From the NCBI GenBank assembly GCA_020200675.1, contig JAIVIG010000360.1, positions 1 to 9,143 of the forward strand: a DNA stretch of 9,143 nt, given 5' to 3'. The DNA comes from Actinomycetota bacterium (GTDB lineage: Bacteria; Actinomycetota; Rubrobacteria; Rubrobacterales; Rubrobacteraceae). Below the pieces are notes generated by a model. The model was not told the DNA's origin. It did no database searches and saw only the letters and a program-made list of their open reading frames with translations. This document shows positions 5,170-9,143 of the stretch, piece by piece (the first letter of the stretch is position 1; each line of letters starts with the position of its first letter). The position numbers were made by a program, and so were the translations under genes.

Positions 5170-7436
5170 TTCCTCGTTGCCTCCTCGGTAAGGGGAGGCC
5201 GCCATAGCCTCCCTTTTCCTTGTATTGTACCCATACCCTCCCCGGGTATCAAAGGATCTTCACCCTTCGGAGGCGCAGGGCGTTGGTGGCCGACGTCGGC
5301 CTGGGCCAGAGCCGGGGCGTCGTTGATGCCATCGCCGACCATGCCCACGCGCTTGCCCTCGGCCTGAAGGCGCTTGACCTCCCCCGCCTTGTCCTCAGGT
5401 CTCACCTCGGCCAAGACGCGGTCTATGCCGAGCTCCTTGGCGATGGCCTCGGCGGTGCGGCTGTTGTCGCCGGTGAGCATGGCGACCTGCAGCCCCAGGG
5501 AGTGCAGCCGCTCGACGGCCTCCCTGGACTCCTCACGCACGACATCCGCCACCGCCACGAGGCCGGCGGGCTTGCCGTCTACGGCCACGAACATCGGGGT
5601 CTTGCCGTCCGCGGCCAGTTCCTCACTTCTGGGGACCAGCCCGTCCTCGGAGACGCCGTACTCCGTGAGGAAGCGGCGATTGCCGACGAGGACCTCGCGG
5701 CCCTCGACGCGGGCTCGCACCCCACCGCCGGTCACGGCCTCGAACTCCTCGGCGTCGGACAGGGAGAGACCGCGGCTCCTAGCGCCCTTCACGATGGCCT
5801 CGCCCAACGGGTGCTCCGAGCCGCGCTCCGCGGAGGCGACGAGCCTGAGGAGCTCCTCGTCGGGGATGCCGTCGGTGACCAAGACATCGATCAGCTCGGG
5901 ATCGCCCTTCGTGAGGGTGCCGGTCTTATCGAGGACAACGGTCGTGAGTTTGTGGGCGCCTTCGAGTGCCTCGCCGCCCTTGATCAGGATGCCGCTCTCG
6001 GCCCCCTTGCCGGTGCCGACCATGATCGAGGTCGGCGTCGCCAGCCCCATCGCGCACGGGCAGGCGATGATGAGGACGGCGACCATGTTCAGCAGCGCGA
6101 GGGTGAACGCCGGCTCCGGACCGAATGCCCACCAGACCCCGAACGTCGCCAGGGCCACTGCGATGACCGCCGGCACGAAGACCGCGCTTATCCTGTCGGC
6201 GAGGCGTTGTATCGGAGCTTTACTCCCCTGAGCCTCCTCGACCATGCGGATGATCTGGGAGAGCGCCGTATCTTTGCCGACCTTCGTCGCCTCGAAGCGG
6301 AACGAGCCCGCGCGGTTGATGGTTGCGCCGATGACTTCATCGCCAGTTTGCTTGGTGACGGGGATGGACTCGCCCGTGATCATGGACTCGTTGATCGTGG
6401 ACTCGCCGGAGACCACGCGCCCGTCCACCGGGATCTTCTCGCCAGGGCGGACCACGACGATGTCGCCGAACGCGACGTCCTCGACAGGGATGTCTACCTC
6501 TTCGCCACCGCGCAGGATACGCGCGGTCTTGGCCTGGAGGCCGGCGAGCTTCTTGATAGCCTCATTGGTGCGACCCTTGGCTCGCATCTCCAGGAGGCGC
6601 CCGAGCAGGATGAGCGCGATGATCAGGGCCGAGGTATCGAAGTAGACGTCGGCTCGACCGCCGGCCCCCGCGAAGAGTCCGGGGGCCACCGTGGCGACCG
6701 CGCTGTACAGGTACGCCGCGCTCGTGCCCAGAACGACCAGCGTGTTCATGTTGGCCTGCCCGTGCTTGAGGGCACCGTAGGCCCCCCTGTAGAAGCGCCA
6801 CCCGGACCAGAACTGCACCGGCGTGGCGAGGGCGAGCAGCCCCAGGTTTAGCCACCCCATCGGGACCGGGGGCATGAAGCCGAGCATGTGCGGGAGGCTC
6901 CCGACCAGGATCAGGGCCGTCAGCGCCGCGGCGACGAGGAAGTTGTTCCGGAGCTCGCGGTACTCTTTCTCTTGCGCATCCTCGGTGGAGGCCTCCGCCT
7001 CCCCCTCGCGCACCACCCCGTAGCCGGCGCCCTCGACGGCCTTCTCCAGGTCGCGTGGCTCGACCTCGCCGGCAAGATACCGGACAGTCGCCTTCTCATT
7101 GGCGAGGTTCACGGTCGCCTCCAACACGCCAGGGACCTTCTTCTCGAGGGCCCGCTCCACGCGCCCGACACAACTGGCGCACGTCATCCCCGTGACACCG
7201 AAGGTGGTCTCGCGCACATCCGTGCCGTAGCCCGCCCCCTCTATGGTACTGATCAGTTCCTCGGGGCTCGTGGCCTTCGGATCGTACTCGACCGTCGCCT
7301 TCTCGGCGGCGAAGTTCACGCTCGCCGAGGCGACACCTTCCTTTTTAGAGAGCGCCCGCTCGACGCGTCGCACGCAGGAGGCGCACGTCATCCCGGTGAC
7401 CGGGATGGTTAACATCTTCTCGTCCTGCTTGCCCAC
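5166..7436 (-). CDS. copA: Cu(I)-exporting P1B-type ATPase CopA, 3' end deleted and frameshifted
   Basis: 756 residues from GTG 7436 (GGAGG at 7444-7448, seven bases upstream); a start at 7484 would lie upstream of the -10 box. Domains: two HMA domains with MTCASC at residues 16-21 and 84-89; membrane helices from about 165; actuator loop with TGES (354-357); Cu(I) membrane site CPC (459-461); phosphorylation site DKTGT (503-507); nucleotide-binding SEHP (540-543); GDGINDAP (701-708). Homology stops at 'ADVG' (residue 716). The next 40 residues are an unrelated tail read through the csoR promoter to a stop at 5166, overlapping the csoR ATG. About 80-90 residues normally follow, including the last two helices with their Met/Ser copper ligands. 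CopA pumps cytoplasmic Cu(I) out; this copy is probably inactive unless the deletion is an assembly error. Confidence 0.9.
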   Translation of the reverse strand: MGKQDEKMLTIPVTGMTCASCVRRVERALSKKEGVASASVNFAAEKATVEYDPKATSPEELISTIEGAGYGTDVRETTFGVTGMTCASCVGRVERALEKKVPGVLEATVNLANEKATVRYLAGEVEPRDLEKAVEGAGYGVVREGEAEASTEDAQEKEYRELRNNFLVAAALTALILVGSLPHMLGFMPPVPMGWLNLGLLALATPVQFWSGWRFYRGAYGALKHGQANMNTLVVLGTSAAYLYSAVATVAPGLFAGAGGRADVYFDTSALIIALILLGRLLEMRAKGRTNEAIKKLAGLQAKTARILRGGEEVDIPVEDVAFGDIVVVRPGEKIPVDGRVVSGESTINESMITGESIPVTKQTGDEVIGATINRAGSFRFEATKVGKDTALSQIIRMVEEAQGSKAPIQRLADRISAVFVPAVIAVALATFGVWWAFGPEPAFTLALLNMVAVLIIACPCAMGLATPTSIMVGTGKGAESGILIKGGEALEGAHKLTTVVLDKTGTLTKGDPELIDVLVTDGIPDEELLRLVASAERGSEHPLGEAIVKGARSRGLSLSDAEEFEAVTGGGVRARVEGREVLVGNRRFLTEYGVSEDGLVPRSEELAADGKTPMFVAVDGKPAGLVAVADVVREESREAVERLHSLGLQVAMLTGDNSRTAEAIAKELGIDRVLAEVRPEDKAGEVKRLQAEGKRVGMVGDGINDAPALAQADVGHQRPAPPKGEDPLIPGEGMGTIQGKGRLWRPPLTEEATRK
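5193..5213. other. Perfect 7-bp stem-loop in the csoR leader
   Basis: GGGAGGC (5193-5199), 7-nt loop, GCCTCCC (5207-5213). In the csoR mRNA it would fold in the 5' leader, just upstream of the GAGGAGG ribosome binding region, and would cover the alternative ATG at 5205. On the plus strand it is followed by TTTT, like a terminator, but no plus-strand gene needs one. Confidence 0.4.
5224..5252 (-). promoter_or_regulatory. csoR promoter with embedded CsoR-type operator
   Basis: Minus strand: -35 TTGATA (5252-5247), a 17-bp spacer, -10 TACAAT (5229-5224), close to the sigma-70 consensus. The spacer carries ATACCC-TCCCC-GGGTAT (plus strand 5233-5249), which fits the ATAC-N9-GTAT operator layout and overlaps the -35 element. 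Transcription would start near 5217, leaving a leader of about 48 nt before the ATG at 5169. It supports negative autoregulation of csoR-copZ. Confidence 0.82.
5249..5290 (-). pseudogene. copA: Remnant of the copA C-terminus, out of frame
   Basis: In a frame different from the upstream copA frame, the DNA reads A-T-N-A-L-R-L-R-R-V-K-I-L-stop. This matches the usual end of CopA proteins ('SSVSVVxNALRLRR...'), so the true stop was TGA at 5251-5249, touching the csoR -35 element. The preceding codons (hinge after GDGINDAP...ADVG and the last two membrane helices) are gone. It shows that a deletion, not a different gene, altered the 3' end of copA. Confidence 0.75.
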
Positions 7437-7469
7437 CGGCACACCTCCTTTCTGTCTACTGTCATTCTT

Positions 7470-7490
7470 ATTATACCCCCCCACCGTATA
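7470..7490 (-). promoter_or_regulatory. copA promoter with CsoR-type operator
   Basis: Minus strand -10 TATAAT (7475-7470) is a perfect consensus, with only a weak -35 (GCTTCT, 17 bp upstream). A TTGACA at 7511-7506 is too far away for this -10. The plus-strand inverted repeat TATAC-CCCCCCACC-GTATA (7472-7490) has the same ATAC-N9-GTAT layout as the csoR and nuoA sites and covers the -10 box. Transcription would start near 7463, which supports the copA start at 7436. Confidence 0.75.
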
Positions 7491-7493
7491 CTA

Positions 7494-7524
7494 GAAGCCC
7501 GAGGGTGTCAAGTCTGGGGGCTTC
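7494..7524 (-). terminator. Possible weak hairpin after the ferredoxin gene
   Basis: GAAGCCC (7494-7500) and GGGCTTC (7518-7524) pair across a 17-nt loop, beginning 11 bp beyond the ferredoxin stop and just before the copA promoter. The long loop and lack of a T-run make it a weak candidate. Confidence 0.3.
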
Positions 7525-7535
7525 GCGGTCTGGGC

Positions 7536-7877
7536 TCAGGCCGGTTTTTCAACCCACTCGGGCTCCGGTGTAATCCCCGGCTCCGGCTTACGCCCCGGCC
7601 CCTCTGCACCCGTAGAGCTGACCGTCGCAAGGGGTCGCACCTTTACGTCGTGGTCCGCCACCGCTTGGCACGAGAGCCGCGCCTGGCCGAGCAGGTCCTT
7701 CCTCTCCAGTACCTCGAGCTCTGCCTTCGTCATCTTCTCGGGCTCTCCCTCCAGGTACTCGATGCGGCAGGTGGTACAACGGGCGTAGCCCCCGCAGCGG
7801 TGCAGGATCCCGTCTCCTTCCTTCTCGCCGATCACTCGTTCCTCCACCGGGCACGTCCTGCCCGGGACCGTGTACAA
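7536..7877 (-). CDS. [2Fe-2S] ferredoxin-like protein
   Basis: 113 residues from TTG 7877, the earliest start in frame after a stop. The plant-type cluster motif is Cys28-x5-Cys34-x2-Cys37 ('LHRCGGYARCTTC') with the fourth ligand Cys70 ('RLSCQ'). This variant, with 'GEPEKMT' after the motif, is a soluble electron-transfer or stress-linked ferredoxin in several bacteria. The tail (about 90-113) is Pro/Glu-rich. The start is uncertain: the TTG has a poor ribosome site; GTG 7835 has GGAGG five bases upstream but would remove the N-terminal strands. A perfect ribosome site at 7929-7937 opens another frame that ends at GTG 7835 as a GTGA overlap. A small indel near 7880 could have split an originally longer gene. 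It sits between a secreted copper-type protein and copA; its partner is unknown. Confidence 0.8.
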   Translation of the reverse strand: MYTVPGRTCPVEERVIGEKEGDGILHRCGGYARCTTCRIEYLEGEPEKMTKAELEVLERKDLLGQARLSCQAVADHDVKVRPLATVSSTGAEGPGRKPEPGITPEPEWVEKPA

Positions 7878-7924
7878 CAGCCCTCGCTACAGTGAGCAAC
7901 GCGTGGGACCATGAACCGCTTCAT
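7832..7924 (-). CDS. Possible 30-residue leader peptide or displaced ferredoxin start
   Basis: ATG 7924 follows AGGAGGTGA (7937-7929), the best Shine-Dalgarno in the window. The frame gives MKRFMVPRVAHCSEGCCTRS plus ten more residues and stops at 7832, overlapping a GTG of the ferredoxin frame as GTGA. The HCSEGCC motif could bind metal. Either it is a regulatory leader peptide translationally coupled to the ferredoxin, or the original N-terminus of that protein after a frameshift. I do not recognise a family. Confidence 0.35.
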   Translation of the reverse strand: MKRFMVPRVAHCSEGCCTRSRAGRARWRNE

Positions 7925-7996
7925 CCTCTCACCTCCTCTCCGTGTCGATGCCGCAACTACCTTACGAGGATGGTGTGTTGGTTCAGCCACCGTCGC

Positions 7997-8980
7997 TCAG
8001 GTGATCTCGACCACGAAGGGCACGGTGGTCACGTCGCCGTGGTGGTTGAGCTGAGCCCATACCTTATAGAGGCCCGGCGTTTCGAAGGTGTGGTGGAAGC
8101 CGATCTCCGGCCCGAAGTTCTGCCCCCCGTCGTGGTCCGCGTGCTCCCCCTCTTCGGCCGCTTCGGTCTCGCTGTGTCCGCCCGAGCCACCTTCCTCCAA
8201 GGCATCGGCCTCGCCGTGGGTGTGGGCGAACTCCTGGGTATCCTCGGAAACGATGGCGACGTGGGCAGGAGCGCCGAGGTAGGGCTCCAGATCGTCCGCC
8301 GGGGTACCGTCCCCCTTCTCCAGAGTGTAGGTGAATGCGGCCTCTTCGCCGGCTCGGATCTCCTCCGGCGCCTCGAGCGAGACCGTCAGGCCGTCCACCG
8401 TCTTCGTCTCGAGATCGGGCCTCAAGGAGGCCGCGCCACCGCCCGCGCCGACTTCGACCTCGCGGCGGTCGAGCACCTTCCGCCCGTCCCGGACGAACTC
8501 GTCGAAGAGCGCGTAGGTGCCCTCGGCAGGGAACGCCGCCGTGACGGCGAAGTCGCCGCTCGCGCCAGGCTCGGGGTGGATGTGCTGGAACTGCTCGAGG
8601 TCGCGGCTGACGGCGATCAGATGCATCTGTCGCTCGTGATCGACCGACAACTCGGAGATTGCCTCGCCGCTCTCGGCCTCACTCACCCGGTATGTCAGGT
8701 CCGTCGACTCCCCGGGCGCGGGGGACGCGGGCTCCACTCGTGTCTCGATCTCGACGCCCGCCTCGACTGGGGAGACCGTACCCGAGGCTCCCTCGGCGCC
8801 GTCGTTCATCGAGCCTTGGTCCATGGAACCGTGGTCAGCCTTCTCCTCAGCCCCAGTCTCCCCAGGGCTGTGATCTATGCCCTGCATGCTCCCGCCGGCG
8901 ACGGTGGCGTACGAGGCTAGCGCCAGCACCGTTGCCACGAGGAGCCCCACCAGCCCGAGCCTCTTCGTGTAAGTCTTCAA
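7997..8980 (-). CDS. Secreted Met/His-rich protein with two tandem copper-binding-type repeats
   Basis: 327 residues from TTG 8980 (AAAGGAG at 8987-8993, six bases upstream). A frame opening at ATG 9043 lacks a ribosome site and would bury the signal peptide. Residues 1-29 are a classical signal peptide (KTYTKR, then a hydrophobic core, then ASYATVAGG). There is no lipobox cysteine. A Met/His linker follows (DHGSMDQGSM, 49-58). Two beta-rich repeats follow, each with the same spacing His-x12-His-x-His: His120/133/135 ('MHLIAVS...FQHIHP') and His240/253/255 ('AHVAIVS...FAHTHG'). Each repeat ends in 'pGtYalfdeF' or 'PGLYKVWAQL'. A His/Glu-rich loop (269-283) interrupts the second. Such proteins are extracytoplasmic and occur with copper genes; I infer copper binding or storage. 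It has no CsoR-type site upstream. Confidence 0.75.
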   Translation of the reverse strand: MKTYTKRLGLVGLLVATVLALASYATVAGGSMQGIDHSPGETGAEEKADHGSMDQGSMNDGAEGASGTVSPVEAGVEIETRVEPASPAPGESTDLTYRVSEAESGEAISELSVDHERQMHLIAVSRDLEQFQHIHPEPGASGDFAVTAAFPAEGTYALFDEFVRDGRKVLDRREVEVGAGGGAASLRPDLETKTVDGLTVSLEAPEEIRAGEEAAFTYTLEKGDGTPADDLEPYLGAPAHVAIVSEDTQEFAHTHGEADALEEGGSGGHSETEAAEEGEHADHDGGQNFGPEIGFHHTFETPGLYKVWAQLNHHGDVTTVPFVVEIT

Positions 8981-9067
8981 AGCAAACTCCTTTCGTATAG
9001 TAGGAGACCTCGTCCGGTCTTCTATTGATATCAGCGTGAACATCTAAACCTCGAAACCCGGCTGCCT

Positions 9068-9100
9068 GACACAGCCAAGGATGTCATCCTTGGCTGTGTC
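9068..9100. terminator. Perfect 16-bp inverted repeat (strong hairpin)
   Basis: GACACAGCCAAGGATG (9068-9083), one base, then its exact reverse complement (9085-9100). It overlaps the last codons of the partial minus-strand frame that enters from 9143. Position suggests a terminator between that gene and the secreted copper-type protein, but there is no T-run on either side, so another role (attachment site, mobile element end or protein-binding site) is possible. Confidence 0.5.
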
Positions 9101-9143
9101 TCAAACGCTCTTTGGCCTTGCGTAGCTCGACTCTCAGCTCGGA
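9084..9143 (-). CDS. C-terminal end of an unidentified protein (cut by window edge)
   Basis: The minus strand is open from the window edge for 19 codons (SELRVELRKAKERL, then five more) to TGA at 9084. The Leu/Glu/Lys/Arg pattern looks like a helical or coiled-coil tail, as at the end of many regulators or transposases. Too short to identify; the call rests on amino-acid composition and the hairpin at its stop. Confidence 0.35.
   Translation of the reverse strand, partial: SELRVELRKAKERLRHSQG

Noticed and set aside
5220..6851. 543-residue plus-strand frame opposite copA
   Set aside because: Antisense shadow of copA; high GC and third-position bias make long antisense frames. Composition is Asp/Arg/His-rich with no motif.
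7506..7511. Perfect TTGACA on the minus strand as the copA -35
   Set aside because: It lies 30 bp from the TATAAT at 7475-7470, too far for a sigma-70 promoter; a 15-bp-spaced TATACG is poor. Left unassigned.
7892..8920. 342-residue plus-strand frame opposite the secreted protein
   Set aside because: Antisense shadow; the minus frame has a ribosome site, signal peptide and internal repeat.
9005..9020. Inverted repeat AGACC-N6-GGTCT before the secreted protein gene
   Set aside because: Short 5-bp arms, not the CsoR layout, and the nearby -10 candidate TACTAT lacks a good -35. Not enough to call an operator.

Overview
The window looks like a high-GC bacterial chromosome, most likely an actinobacterium (Rubrobacter/Thermoleophilia-like). 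The lineage is a guess based on GC-rich codons, frequent GTG/TTG starts, stop-start overlaps (GTGA, ATGA, TAATG) and the style of the protein families. All supported genes are on the minus strand, so the biological order runs from position 9143 down to 1.

Upstream part (9143 to about 4550): the last codons of an unidentified gene that ends in a perfect 16-bp inverted repeat; a secreted Met/His-rich protein made of two tandem copper-binding-type repeats; a short [2Fe-2S] ferredoxin preceded by a perfect ribosome binding site that opens a 30-codon Cys-containing reading frame; a CopA-type Cu(I) P1B-ATPase; the copper sensor CsoR; and the CopZ-type chaperone, followed by a hairpin. The copA gene carries an internal deletion: after the phosphorylation domain it jumps, out of frame, to a remnant of its own C-terminus. 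The last membrane pair is missing.

Downstream part (about 4480 to 1): a translationally coupled operon encoding the membrane arm of a complex I-like machine, in the order nuoA, a fused B/D-like protein, nuoH, nuoJ, nuoK, nuoL (cut by the window edge). The NADH module (NuoE/F/G), the ferredoxin-like NuoI and NuoC are absent from the operon. The fused protein joins a NuoB-like domain with no cysteines to a NuoD-like domain that lacks the quinone-site histidines. Between them, where NuoC would sit, is a heavy-metal-binding CPMHP/CPICGM domain and a roughly 127-residue His-rich stretch with 31 histidines.

The two halves are linked by regulation. Three sites of identical architecture, ATAC-N9-GTAT with a C-rich core, lie in the core promoters of copA, csoR and nuoA. 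They match the known layout of CsoR operators. The complex I-like operon is therefore probably copper-induced together with copA, csoR and copZ.

My interpretation, which is inference: this is a redox-dead, metal-binding relative of complex I that works in copper homeostasis, perhaps as a proton-coupled metal or cation translocator. It deserves the most attention in this window.
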